Part shown: piece after piece, positions 1-7,704 of the stretch
Layout: each line of letters begins with the position of its first letter
Position numbering within the stretch: position 1 is the stretch's first letter
From: Hydrogenovibrio sp965140365
GTDB lineage: Bacteria; Pseudomonadota; Gammaproteobacteria; Thiomicrospirales; Thiomicrospiraceae
NCBI GenBank assembly: GCA_965140365.1
Contig: OZ223196.1
Length of the DNA stretch: 64,000 bases
Direction: 5' to 3' (one strand)
The notes under the pieces: generated by a model
What the model was told of the DNA's origin: nothing
The model's database searches: none
Seen by the model: only the letters and a program-made list of their open reading frames with translations
Program-made: the position numbers and the translations under genes

Positions 1-241
1 AATCGGCTGCAAACGCCGGCGGCACATAAATCATTGAGGCCTCGGCGCCGGTTGCGGCCACCGCTTCTTTGACGGTATTAAACACCGGCAAGCCTAAGTG
101 TTCGCTGCCGCCTTTACCCGGCGTCACGCCGCCGACCATCCGGGTGCCATACGCCATGGCCTGTTCGGAGTGGAAAGTGCCTTGTTTGCCGGTAAAGCCT
201 TGGCAAATGACTTTGGTTTGATGGTTGATCAAAATACTCAT
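1..241 (-). CDS. sucD: Succinyl-CoA synthetase alpha subunit, 5' part only
   Basis: The first 80 residues of the CoA-binding alpha subunit of succinate-CoA ligase (TCA cycle, cytoplasm) are present; the gene runs off the left edge. The N-terminus has the family pattern: MSILIN start, CQGFTGKQGTFHSEQA, then YGTRMVGGVTPGKGG, the nucleotide and CoA-binding Rossmann region. The ATG at 241-239 overlaps the stop of sucC (ATGA), so the two subunits are translationally coupled. The active-site histidine lies outside the window. Confidence 0.95.
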   Translation of the reverse strand, partial: MSILINHQTKVICQGFTGKQGTFHSEQAMAYGTRMVGGVTPGKGGSEHLGLPVFNTVKEAVAATGAEASMIYVPPAFAAD

Positions 242-1422
242 GCTTGACCCTCCATTGCCGCATTTAACGCCGCATCGACTGCTTTTTGCGCCGCATCGGC
301 CAAGCCGTCTGCGGTAATGATACTCAAGCCGCTATTGGCGAGTTTTTCTTTTCCTAATGTCACATTGGTTCCTTCTAAACGCACCACGACAGGAATTTGC
401 AAACCAACTTCCTGCACCGCCTGAATAATCCCGTCGGCAATCAGGTCGCAACGCACAATGCCGCCAAAAATATTCACCAGAATCGATTTCACTTCAGAAG
501 AGGATAGAATCAGTTTAAAAGCTTCCGCCACGCGCTCCGGCGTCGCGCCACCGCCCACATCCAGAAAATTGGCTGGCTCGCCACCATTCAGCTTGATTAA
601 ATCCATCGTGGCCATCGCCAAACCGGCGCCATTGACCATACAGCCGATGTTGCCGTCCAGCGCAATGTAATTGAGCTGATGATCGGCCGCTTTGGCTTCA
701 CGCTCGTCTTCCTGAGTCGCATCGCGCATTTCCACCAGGCCTGGTTGGCGATATAAGGCATTGGAATCGATATTCAATTTCGCATCCAATGCCACCAACT
801 CATTGTCCGCGGTCAGCACCAACGGATTGATTTCCAGTAGAGAGACATCCTGATCCAGCGCCATACGGTAAAAGCTTTGCATCATCGCCGCCATCTGCTT
901 GAATGCGGTACCGGTCAAACCCAATGCAAAACCGATTTCACGGCATTGATACGGCATCAGCCCGATGGCACCATCCACATGCACGGACAAGATTTTTTCC
1001 GGCGAGGCTTCGGCCACCAGTTCAATGTCCATGCCACCCGCTTCGGAAATCACAAAGGTATGTGTTTTGGTGACACGATCCACCAATAAGCTCAAATAAA
1101 ATTCGTGGCGAATATCCAACGTCTGCTCGATCAAAAGCGCATTCACCGGCAAGGCTTTTCCGGCCGTCTGAATCGTCGCCAATGACGACCCTAATAAAGA
1201 AGCCGCCGCTTGCTGTGCTTCTTCAGCCGTTTTCACCAGCTTTACACCACCGGCTTTACCACGTGCTCCGGCATGAATTTGGGCCTTAACGACCCAACCA
1301 TCCGAATCGATTTGCGCCAGCGCATCAGGCAACTGGCTCAAGTCATCAATCTTGACGCCGGTCGGCGTCGGGATACCATACTGCTGAAACAGCGATTTTG
1401 CTTGATATTCGTGTAAGTTCAT
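238..1422 (-). CDS. sucC: Succinyl-CoA synthetase beta subunit (ADP-forming)
   Basis: 394 residues, close to the usual 386-390. The N-terminal ATP-grasp domain starts MNLHEYQAKSLFQQYGIP. The C-terminal ligase domain carries GNIGCMVNGAGLAMATMD, NFLDVGGGA and VNIFGGIVRCD, all hallmarks of SucC. It forms the nucleotide-binding half of the enzyme that interconverts succinyl-CoA and succinate with ADP/ATP. An AAAGG Shine-Dalgarno precedes the ATG at 1422. It is first in a sucCD operon and overlaps sucD by 4 bp. The 128 bp upstream contain no gene and would hold the promoter. Residues 160-167 of this window region also include one copy of the CCAGGCCTGG palindrome (735-744). Confidence 0.97.
   Translation of the reverse strand: MNLHEYQAKSLFQQYGIPTPTGVKIDDLSQLPDALAQIDSDGWVVKAQIHAGARGKAGGVKLVKTAEEAQQAAASLLGSSLATIQTAGKALPVNALLIEQTLDIRHEFYLSLLVDRVTKTHTFVISEAGGMDIELVAEASPEKILSVHVDGAIGLMPYQCREIGFALGLTGTAFKQMAAMMQSFYRMALDQDVSLLEINPLVLTADNELVALDAKLNIDSNALYRQPGLVEMRDATQEDEREAKAADHQLNYIALDGNIGCMVNGAGLAMATMDLIKLNGGEPANFLDVGGGATPERVAEAFKLILSSSEVKSILVNIFGGIVRCDLIADGIIQAVQEVGLQIPVVVRLEGTNVTLGKEKLANSGLSIITADGLADAAQKAVDAALNAAMEGQA
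735..744. repeat. CCAGGCCTGG palindrome, copy 1 (inside sucC)
   Basis: Exact 10-bp palindrome, extended by one base each side (ACCAGGCCTGGT). It is read in sucC as Pro-Gly-Leu. It belongs to an over-represented dispersed set described in the findings. Confidence 0.85.
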
Positions 1423-1550
1423 GAATTGCCTTTTAACGGATTTGCCGCACCCACCTTGATACGATGTTCGGCGGTAAATTAAATTGCAATTATTTTATGT
1501 TTTTTAGACAATAAATGCATTAAAACAACCGCTGAAATCACTGAATTCCT

Positions 1551-1811
1551 ATGAGAGCCCTGCTTTTTTTCGTATTTATCCTAGTCGTTTACCTGGCCAT
1601 TCGCTTTACATTAAAACGTGTGCGGGAATTGCGCGCCGCGTCAGCCGAGGCTGAAACCTTAAAAAACAAAGCCGAACCGGAAGAAATGGTGGCCTGCGCG
1701 ACCTGTGGTTTACACCTGCCAAAACACGAAGCGATTTGCGAAACGTCCGAAGCAGGCGACCGCTTTTTTTGTTCAGAGGCCCACCAACAACAGGCACATA
1801 AAGAAGATTAA
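1551..1811 (+). CDS. PP0621-family small membrane-anchored cysteine protein
   Basis: 86 residues. Residues 3-20 form one hydrophobic N-terminal helix, followed by a short basic, charged linker. A putative metal-binding cluster follows: CATCGLHLPKHEA (Cys49, Cys52, His55), Cys63, and FFCSEAHQ (Cys74, His78). This architecture (one TM segment, CxxCGxHLP, C-terminal CSxxH) matches the PP0621 family, whose function is unknown to me; zinc binding is inference. It is monocistronic on the plus strand, divergent from sucC and convergent with fkpB. No strong Shine-Dalgarno is visible before the ATG. Confidence 0.8.
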   Translation: MRALLFFVFILVVYLAIRFTLKRVRELRAASAEAETLKNKAEPEEMVACATCGLHLPKHEAICETSEAGDRFFCSEAHQQQAHKED

Positions 1812-1823
1812 GCTGAAACGAAA

Positions 1824-2270
1824 TCAGGACAGAATGTTTTCGATTTTCGCTTCAAACACCACGACCTGACCGGTCAGAGGGTGATTAAAATCCACCACCA
1901 CTTCATCGCCGTTCACTTCATAAATCGTACCGGGTATTTCATCCCCGGACGGGGTATCAAAGCCGATAACATAGCCTTCTTCCAGCACCATCGTGTCGGG
2001 AAATTCATTGCGCGACATGGTTTTGAAGTTCTCGGGATCCGGCAAACCGAACGCCTGTTCCGGCATCAGTGTGAATTTTCCGGTCGTGCCCACTTCCAGA
2101 CCGATTAGCAACTCGTCCAGACGGTTCAACAGTTGCCCATCGCCGATCTGAAAGGCAAACACCTCCCCTTCTTCGGTTTGATCGACCACGGTGCCATCCA
2201 GTAGGGAGAGTTGAAAAGAAATTTCAATTTCGCTGTTTTCTTGTACGGTTTTAACGGTTTTTTGACTCAT
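1824..2270 (-). CDS. fkpB: FKBP-type peptidyl-prolyl isomerase, SlpA/FkpB type
   Basis: 148 residues, no signal peptide, so cytoplasmic. It has the two-part SlyD/SlpA layout: an FKBP fold (DGTVVDQTEEGEVFAFQIGDGQLL, then GLEVGTTGKF) with the inserted IF chaperone lobe in the middle (EQAFGLPDPENFKTMSRNEFP). The C-terminal FKBP strand is VDFNHPLTGQVVVFEAKI. It lacks the His-rich metal-binding tail of SlyD, which favours SlpA/FkpB. In other proteobacteria fkpB often sits beside ispH or lspA; here it is alone. Confidence 0.92.
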   Translation of the reverse strand: MSQKTVKTVQENSEIEISFQLSLLDGTVVDQTEEGEVFAFQIGDGQLLNRLDELLIGLEVGTTGKFTLMPEQAFGLPDPENFKTMSRNEFPDTMVLEEGYVIGFDTPSGDEIPGTIYEVNGDEVVVDFNHPLTGQVVVFEAKIENILS

Positions 2271-2316
2271 AATATTATCTTCTCGTTTTGATAATCGGCG
2301 ACGAATTGGTTTCGAA

Positions 2317-3603
2317 TTACCGCTTGGCGGGAGTTGAACGTTTTTGACTAGGCCTGGCCGTTTTGGGCTTAGGCGCGGTCTTTGGTTTTGTTTTAGTACG
2401 CGTCTTGGGCGTCGATTTTGCAGTCGCTACCGGTTGCCCCGCCACCACGATTCGGTTTCGTCCGGCTTCCTTGGCTTGATACAAGGCTTCATCGGCGTAT
2501 TTCATGACCTCGTGCGGTTTCTTATGCTGTGCATCCCGCGTGGCCAGGCCAAAACTCACCGTGACATGTGTTTCCTCATCCTGGCCATTCAACGGCACCT
2601 TCAAAACACGGGTCTCAATCGCCTTGCGCACGGTTTCCAGCGCCGGTAACACTTGGTCAGGCAACTTGCCTTTAAACACCACCGTAAATTCTTCACCGCC
2701 ATAGCGATACACCTGGCCGGTGGCAATCATTTCCAACTCCTGCGCAACGGTTCGCAACACCAAATCCCCGACATCATGACCGTAAGTATCGTTAAAAGAT
2801 TTAAAATGGTCGATATCCATCATGGCGATGCTGTATTTGCGGCCCAAACCTAAAAACGATTCCAATAAGGCGCGACGCCCTTTTAACCCCGTCAACTGGT
2901 CGGTATAAGCAATATGATGCGCATCGAAAATCAGCGATAATAAAATCATCATCGCGGCAAAGGCACTGGTCCAGGCCAAAGCGCCATACTCGTAAAAAGC
3001 ATTCAAACCAAACGCCATGACAATCAGAACAAACACCACGGTTTGATCCAACACCTTGGCGTGACTGAGAAGTGCATTGCGGAACATCATCAGGAACCAG
3101 ACTCCCACCATTGTGAGCATCGCCACGAACGGCAAACGTACCGCTTCATAGCCGCTCGGCGAAGCAACCCAACGCCAGTATTCAAGCGGCAAATTCGCCA
3201 TAACCCAATAAACAAAATAGCCTTGCGCAGCCAACAAAATAAATTGGACAGAGACATAAAGTTTATCCTGAACACCTCTTTCCGGAAACAGTAACCAGAA
3301 GAGTAAATTCAATGGCAACAGCAGCGCTAAAACCGGGTACAAGGTAATGGCCGACAAGGTGACGTCCGCCTGGGGCACAAAATACTGCATTCCGGCGTTG
3401 AACAACACCAGACTGGCGAGAATCAATATCGGTTGAAGACGGTTCAGAAACGCACTGACAAAAATACCCAGGCCTGCAATCAGATAGGGCAACCAGAACA
3501 GCAGCTTTTGTAACGCCAAAGGCCAGTTCGGAATGCTCGGCATCTGCCAAATGGCAAATACCGTTAACCCCAGCAACCAAATAATGTGTTTCAATGGCCC
3601 CAT
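2317..3603 (-). CDS. Membrane-bound diguanylate cyclase (GGDEF)
   Basis: 428 residues. About residues 5-235 form roughly seven hydrophobic helices, an integral-membrane sensory region that I cannot assign to a MASE class. A full GGDEF domain follows from ADQLTGLKGRR (~240) to NRIVVAG (~390). The catalytic motif is RYGGEEF, so it should make c-di-GMP. The RxxD inhibitory site expected just upstream is absent (IATG in that place), so product inhibition is unlikely. The last ~30 residues are a Lys/Pro/Thr-rich basic tail, unusual for the family. The ATG has no good Shine-Dalgarno. Its target is unknown; a large flagellar locus lies further along the window. Confidence 0.9.
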   Translation of the reverse strand: MGPLKHIIWLLGLTVFAIWQMPSIPNWPLALQKLLFWLPYLIAGLGIFVSAFLNRLQPILILASLVLFNAGMQYFVPQADVTLSAITLYPVLALLLPLNLLFWLLFPERGVQDKLYVSVQFILLAAQGYFVYWVMANLPLEYWRWVASPSGYEAVRLPFVAMLTMVGVWFLMMFRNALLSHAKVLDQTVVFVLIVMAFGLNAFYEYGALAWTSAFAAMMILLSLIFDAHHIAYTDQLTGLKGRRALLESFLGLGRKYSIAMMDIDHFKSFNDTYGHDVGDLVLRTVAQELEMIATGQVYRYGGEEFTVVFKGKLPDQVLPALETVRKAIETRVLKVPLNGQDEETHVTVSFGLATRDAQHKKPHEVMKYADEALYQAKEAGRNRIVVAGQPVATAKSTPKTRTKTKPKTAPKPKTARPSQKRSTPAKR

Positions 3604-3625
3604 TTAACGCGTCTCAAACCGTCGA

Positions 3626-3973
3626 TTAGGTTTTACCGAAAATGGAGAAGTCCGGTTTGGCTCTTTCTTCACAGCGAATACGCCATTCCAACACATAATC
3701 ACAGTTTTGACCGGCGGCACAACTGAAATCGTTATAACCGAATTCGGCGGATTTCCCGGCATTTTTGGTCAGCACCAAATACCCCAGCGGGCAGAGTTCA
3801 TCCGCTTCGCTTTCAATGGTGAAGCTGTCGAAATCACGTGGTGGTTCGCTGTAAAAGTTGACGATTTGATAGGTATCGTCGCCCATGTCTTTGGTTTGCA
3901 CGCCGGAACAGCCCACCAGAAAAACGGCCAGGCCTGACAGTAAAAAAAGCTTGAAAAAGGATGGTTTAAACAC
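3626..3973 (-). CDS. Small lipoprotein, unknown function
   Basis: 115 residues from a GTG start (3973-3971) with AGAGAAG 8 nt upstream. There is a typical lipoprotein signal: basic start, hydrophobic core FFKLFLLSGLAVFL and lipobox LVGC near residue 23. The mature part has five further cysteines (ELCPLG, FSCAAGQNCDYV, RIRCEE), suggesting disulfides in the periplasm. I do not recognise the family. It sits between the diguanylate cyclase and a second small lipoprotein in the same direction, so the three may share a transcript. Confidence 0.7.
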   Translation of the reverse strand: MFKPSFFKLFLLSGLAVFLVGCSGVQTKDMGDDTYQIVNFYSEPPRDFDSFTIESEADELCPLGYLVLTKNAGKSAEFGYNDFSCAAGQNCDYVLEWRIRCEERAKPDFSIFGKT

Positions 3974-4039
3974 GTGAATGCTTCTCTATTAAACAGTTTA
4001 TGGTCGTCATTCAAAACCGAATGACCCGATTGAATGATT

Positions 4040-4357
4040 TTACGGAGCCGAATCGACCGGCTCTTCTTTAATCCCGATTTCACTCACCACATAACACATA
4101 TTGGTGTGCAGCTTTTTGCCGTCCACCAAAAAGGAAGTGGCCCCACCGATTTTGTCATCCGGGTTCAAACGAACACTGCCTTTATAGGTTTTCAAAACCT
4201 TACCGGTATAACAGCTGTAAATCTCTATTTTACGGTCCAGGCCGACCCAATCGGACTGAATATTCTTAGCGGTATTCGAGACTTTTTCGCATGCCGTTAC
4301 CGCCAACAAAGCAGGCAGCACCAACAGCAACTTCAGAAAAGGTTTCATCTTTTTCAT
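4040..4357 (-). CDS. Small lipoprotein, unknown function
   Basis: About 105 residues from ATG 4357 (MKKMKPFLKLLLV). An in-frame TTG 18 nt upstream (4375) is possible, but AGGAG lies 10 nt before the ATG, which decides the start. The signal peptide ends in lipobox AVTAC. The mature protein is short and polar with two cysteines (YSCYTGK, TNMCYVV). The motif VDGKKLHTNMCYVV is not one I can assign. It lies just upstream of, and in the same direction as, another lipoprotein gene, so an envelope-related operon is plausible. Confidence 0.7.
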   Translation of the reverse strand: MKKMKPFLKLLLVLPALLAVTACEKVSNTAKNIQSDWVGLDRKIEIYSCYTGKVLKTYKGSVRLNPDDKIGGATSFLVDGKKLHTNMCYVVSEIGIKEEPVDSAP

Positions 4358-4467
4358 CAACCTTTGGCTCCTCAAGTGAGACCGTTATTGAACACGGACG
4401 CTTTCACAAAACGTCTTTGTGAGAGCTTTGTTTAAAATTGAGGGTTATTTTACACGTTTTAAGGCGT

Positions 4468-4501
4468 CAAAAAACAAGAAAGCCGACAATTGTCGGCTTT
4501 C
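4468..4501 (-). terminator. Rho-independent terminator after the 89-aa secreted protein gene
   Basis: 4478-4501 is a perfect 24-bp palindrome (stem GAAAGCCGACAA), followed on the minus strand by a T-run. It ends the transcript of the gene at 4532-4801. Confidence 0.85.
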
Positions 4502-4531
4502 CAAATTGAATCGAGTTCCACCCAAACGACA

Positions 4532-4801
4532 TCAATCCACGGGAATTCCCGCTTCGTCTTCTTTCGGCTTCACCGGCTTCAAACCTTGCTCTTCGGCTTC
4601 CTGCTTAATTTCCTTAACGGAAGTATCTTTACCGTCTTCATAAGCTTCTTCACCGTCATCGGCGACTTTGGAAGCATTTTCTTTGGTACCTTCCCAAGCC
4701 TTGGCGGCATCTTCCTTAACATTACTCCACAACCCCGCTTGAGCGCTCATCGTTGCACCCAATAGAATCACGACACTAAATAATTTCATTAATTGTTTCA
4801 T
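4532..4801 (-). CDS. Small exported acidic/charged protein
   Basis: 89 residues with a Sec signal peptide (MKQLMKLFSVVILLGATMSAQA, cleavage likely before GLW). The mature ~67 residues are mainly charged and alanine-rich (KEDAAKAWEGTKENASKVADDGEEAYEDGKD), helix-prone and without cysteine. I do not recognise a family; it resembles short periplasmic helical proteins. GAGGG precedes the ATG. Only 22 bp separate the start codon from a 160-bp inverted-repeat element (4824-4983), so the gene's promoter must lie in or beyond that element. Confidence 0.7.
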   Translation of the reverse strand: MKQLMKLFSVVILLGATMSAQAGLWSNVKEDAAKAWEGTKENASKVADDGEEAYEDGKDTSVKEIKQEAEEQGLKPVKPKEDEAGIPVD

Positions 4802-4823
4802 GGTTACACCCTCTCACTTACTA

Positions 4824-4983
4824 GAGAGCTTTGCACGAGTGGGACGCGAGGAAAAAATGAGATAAAATTCTTCTGAATTAGGCGGAAAACGAAGCTAATA
4901 GCTGGCTATTAACGAGTTTTTCAACGACATTCAGGAAAATTTTAGCCATTTTTAGCCGTGTATCCATCTCATGCAAAGCTCTC
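4824..4983. mobile_element. 160-bp foldback/MITE-like element, copy 1
   Basis: Ends are GAGAGCTTTGCACGAG on the left and its near-inverse at the right (CTCATGCAAAGCTCTC). The entire 80-bp left half aligns as an imperfect inverted copy of the right half, with the centre at AATAGCTGGCTATT. Three related copies occur at 23152, 50433 and 54640. Flanking pentamers are TACTA and TTATA, so no intact target duplication remains. No coding capacity. It lies in the upstream region of the 89-aa gene. Confidence 0.85.
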
Positions 4984-5107
4984 TTATACGTTCATTTAAT
5001 GTTTTTATATTTTTTAATTGTATTTTCATCAATCGCGAGCGTTCCATTCCAGCCGGCTTCCACCGTCCGTCCATAAGGCAAAATGAGTATAGTCAATTTT
5101 CTTAAGG

Positions 5108-5136
5108 TTGACGAGGTAAAATATGTGTACTTTAAT
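5108..5136 (+). promoter_or_regulatory. Candidate sigma-70 promoter for the SQR-like gene
   Basis: TTGACG at 5108-5113 and TTTAAT at 5131-5136 with a 17-bp spacer, giving a ~160-nt leader before the ATG at 5306. The remaining 4984-5305 stretch is AT-rich and non-coding. It contains a small inverted repeat TTTATC / GATAAA near 5220-5237. No other structure was seen there. Confidence 0.45.
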
Positions 5137-5305
5137 GAATTCTTAAAACTTCAAACACTTACGTCCATGCTTTACACATGCAAAAAAGACACGACAAACA
5201 GAAACATAATTAATTTTTATCACGAACATCGATAAAATTTTATTTTACCCATATAGATTTTTTCTATACCATTTATTTAACCTTAAATAAAAGGATTAAA
5301 CTCTG

Positions 5306-6430
5306 ATGAATATTACCATTCTCGGCACAGGATTTGCCGCCCTTACCGCTATCAAGAAAACTCGTAAACTAGCACCAAACGCTCGGATCACAGTGATTGC
5401 CCCCACCAAAGAATTGATTTATCTTCCAAGTTTAATCTGGATTCCGTCCAATCTCCGCCGTGGAGAGGACCTTCGTATTAATTTGACCAATTTCTTTAAC
5501 CGCCAAACAGTGGAATACATTCAGGCCAGCGTCACCGATATTTCCAATAACGGACGCACCGTCCACACTGACCAAGGTGATTTTGAAAACGACGGTCTGA
5601 TCATCGCGTCCGGCGGCCGCTTTATCAAAAAACTGCCCGGCATCGAACACGCCATCACCCCCTGTGAAGGCATTCCGGCCGCCGAGAAAATCAAAGAACG
5701 TTTGAACAATATGTCCGGCGGAACCATTGCCATTGGTTTCGGCGGCAACCCAAAAGAACCTTCCGCCATGCGCGGCGGCCCGATGTTTGAATTCCTGTTC
5801 GGCATCGACACCCTGCTTCGCAAACAAGGGCGTCGCGACCAATTCGAACTCATCTTCTTCAACCCGGCCCCCAAACCCGGCAAACGCTTGGGCGACAAAG
5901 TACCGGATGCCGTCATGAAGATGATGGCCAAAAAAGGCATCAAAACGCGCCTCGGCCACAAAATGAAAGCCTTTGAGGCCAACAAAGTCATCACCGAAGG
6001 CGATGAATTTGAAGCGGATTTGATTCTGTTTATGCCTGGCATGACCGGACCGGCCTGGTCACAAAATTCAGACATTGCAAAATCCGAAGGCGGTTTGATC
6101 AAAGCCAACGAATTCTGCCAAGTGGACGGGTTGGAAAAAACCTATGTCGCCGGTGACTCCGGTAGCTACCCGGGACCAGACTGGCAAGCCAAACAAGCTC
6201 ATATGGCCGACTTGCAAGCCGAAGCCGCGGCCCACAACCTGGTTGCAGAGCTGCAAGACCAAACGAATTTTAAAACCTTTAAGCACGAACTAATATGCAT
6301 TATCGACACCCTATCCCACGGCGTTCTCATCAAGCGGACCGAAAAAGGAACATTGATGTTGCCACCGTGTCGTCTGATGCATTTAGCCAAACGCTTTTTC
6401 GAACTCTTGTACCTCAGACAGTACAAGTAA
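5306..6430 (+). CDS. Sulfide:quinone oxidoreductase-family FAD flavoprotein
   Basis: 374 residues. It has an N-terminal FAD Rossmann motif (ILGTGFAALTA), a second GxGG region (IAIGFGGNP, ~142-149) and the late FAD motif TYVAGDSGSYPGP (~279-291), as in SQR and FCC-type flavoproteins. The C-terminus ends in an amphipathic, basic helix (RLMHLAKRFFELLYLRQYK) fitting monotopic membrane attachment. Cysteines are at 120, 271, 331 and 355. Cys120 and Cys331 sit where the first and last catalytic cysteines of classical SQRs fall, while the middle one (in SCFGP-type motifs) is missing and replaced by NPKEPSAMRGGPMFEF. So it is an SQR relative of a non-classical type; sulfide oxidation is inference. AAGGA precedes the ATG. 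It is followed 27 bp later by a small partner gene. Confidence 0.75.
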   Translation: MNITILGTGFAALTAIKKTRKLAPNARITVIAPTKELIYLPSLIWIPSNLRRGEDLRINLTNFFNRQTVEYIQASVTDISNNGRTVHTDQGDFENDGLIIASGGRFIKKLPGIEHAITPCEGIPAAEKIKERLNNMSGGTIAIGFGGNPKEPSAMRGGPMFEFLFGIDTLLRKQGRRDQFELIFFNPAPKPGKRLGDKVPDAVMKMMAKKGIKTRLGHKMKAFEANKVITEGDEFEADLILFMPGMTGPAWSQNSDIAKSEGGLIKANEFCQVDGLEKTYVAGDSGSYPGPDWQAKQAHMADLQAEAAAHNLVAELQDQTNFKTFKHELICIIDTLSHGVLIKRTEKGTLMLPPCRLMHLAKRFFELLYLRQYK

Positions 6431-6457
6431 TTTTTCATCATTACTTAGGAACCACAC

Positions 6458-6838
6458 ATGGAACAATCGCTTTTTCATGACAAATACCCGGTTTTCTCGA
6501 AAACCATTGCTAAATCCGACACCCAATATCAAAGTGTCGATGCCATCTTAGATTACTTGGAAGACTGTATTAACGACAATGAAAAAGCGGGATACATCGC
6601 CCGTTTCGACCACGCCGCTCATACTCAAAACATTAACGGTGAAGTGGCACCGGATATTTTGGAAGCCAAGCACATCATCTTTTGCTTTGGCATGCAATTA
6701 CCGGTGCCTCAAGCGATGGCGGTTCGCCCTCGCTCGTTCGGCGTAACCGATATGGGAGATAACTTTGTCGTGAGTTTTATGGAAGCGCCAAACCCAAAAG
6801 CACAAGACTGGATGACGGAGTGGGTGGAAGCCATTTAA
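6458..6838 (+). CDS. Conserved small soluble protein linked to the SQR-like gene
   Basis: 126 residues, no signal peptide and no membrane segment. AGGA lies 8 nt before the ATG. It begins MEQSLFHDKYPVFSKTI and contains VDAILDYLEDCINDNEKAGYIARFDHAAHTQNINGEVAPDI, then an apparent beta-rich second half (AKHIIFCFGMQLPVPQAMAVRPRSFGVTDMGDNFVVSF). I do not recognise the family with confidence. The 27-bp gap to the SQR-like gene and the shared terminator right after it indicate one operon, so a role in sulfide oxidation or its sensing is possible but unproven. Confidence 0.75.
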   Translation: MEQSLFHDKYPVFSKTIAKSDTQYQSVDAILDYLEDCINDNEKAGYIARFDHAAHTQNINGEVAPDILEAKHIIFCFGMQLPVPQAMAVRPRSFGVTDMGDNFVVSFMEAPNPKAQDWMTEWVEAI

Positions 6839-6857
6839 GATTCAAGTCATAACCCAT

Positions 6858-6887
6858 AAAAAAAGGGGCTTAAAAGCCCCTTTTTTT
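6858..6887. terminator. Bidirectional terminator
   Basis: Stem GGGGCTT / AAGCCCC flanked by A7 on the left and T7 on the right. It can terminate the SQR operon (plus) and the response-regulator transcript (minus), which converge here. Confidence 0.9.
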
Positions 6888-6909
6888 ATGCCTAAGTGAA
6901 CGTTTGCAA

Positions 6910-7608
6910 TCAGTGGATTTCGTTCAACCCGACTTTCAACAAACCGATATGACTGGCATAATTCACCAATTCCGCAGACGCGGTCATCCCCAGCTTGGTC
7001 ATAATGTTCTCGCGGTGTTTGGATACCGTTCGGTCACTGATCTCCAACATTTCGGCAATGTCTTTGGTCTTATAACCTTCGGCTACCAGTTTAATAACCT
7101 GTTTTTCACGCACCGACAATTTTTTCGGACGCTTGGGCTTATCGTCCAGCTCCACGTCGTCGGTTTGTTGTGCGGCCAATTCCGCTTTATATTCTTCCAG
7201 ACCTGGCTGAATATCGGAATGAACAAAACTCTCACCGGCAATCACATTTTTGATACCGCCAATTAGCTCTTCTTTCGACACCGATTTTAGCGCAATCCCT
7301 TCTACCCCCAAATCCAGTACTTCTTTCCAAACATTCGGTGCTTCGGCCGCCGTCAAGACGATGACTTTGGTATCGTATTTTTTCTTTTTCAGGTGCGTGA
7401 TCACCGCTATGCCGCTCAACTTAGGCATCGACAGGTCAATAATCAAAATATCCGGCTGTTTTTCGTCAATCAAAGCAAGTGTGGATTCACCATCTTGAGC
7501 TTCGGCTACCACCTTGACCGTACCGTCGGAATCCAAGATGGACTTAAAACCGGCACGAACCAAATCATGATCTTCTGCCAAGAGAACTTTAGGTTTTGCT
7601 TTTGCCAT
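6910..7608 (-). CDS. LuxR/NarL-family response regulator
   Basis: 232 residues from ATG 7608 (MAKAKPKVLLAEDHDLVRAG). AAGGA 8 nt upstream selects this start over longer in-frame options. The receiver domain spans ~6-122 with acidic pocket AEDHD and phospho-acceptor Asp58 (IIDLSMPKLSG). A ~35-residue charged linker follows, then a LuxR HTH (LSVREKQVIKLVAEGYKTKDIAEMLEISDRTVSKHRENI, ~165-205). It lies 97 bp downstream of the hybrid kinase gene in the same direction, so the kinase is its probable partner. The target genes are unknown. Confidence 0.92.
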   Translation of the reverse strand: MAKAKPKVLLAEDHDLVRAGFKSILDSDGTVKVVAEAQDGESTLALIDEKQPDILIIDLSMPKLSGIAVITHLKKKKYDTKVIVLTAAEAPNVWKEVLDLGVEGIALKSVSKEELIGGIKNVIAGESFVHSDIQPGLEEYKAELAAQQTDDVELDDKPKRPKKLSVREKQVIKLVAEGYKTKDIAEMLEISDRTVSKHRENIMTKLGMTASAELVNYASHIGLLKVGLNEIH

Positions 7609-7704
7609 GCGAAAATCCTTCTGTAGTTTTGGGAGTAAAAGTTCGTAGTAAAACTTCTTTATTTTGGTCATTATAGACCGTTTCAAAAAAATTTCATTGA
7701 AAAA

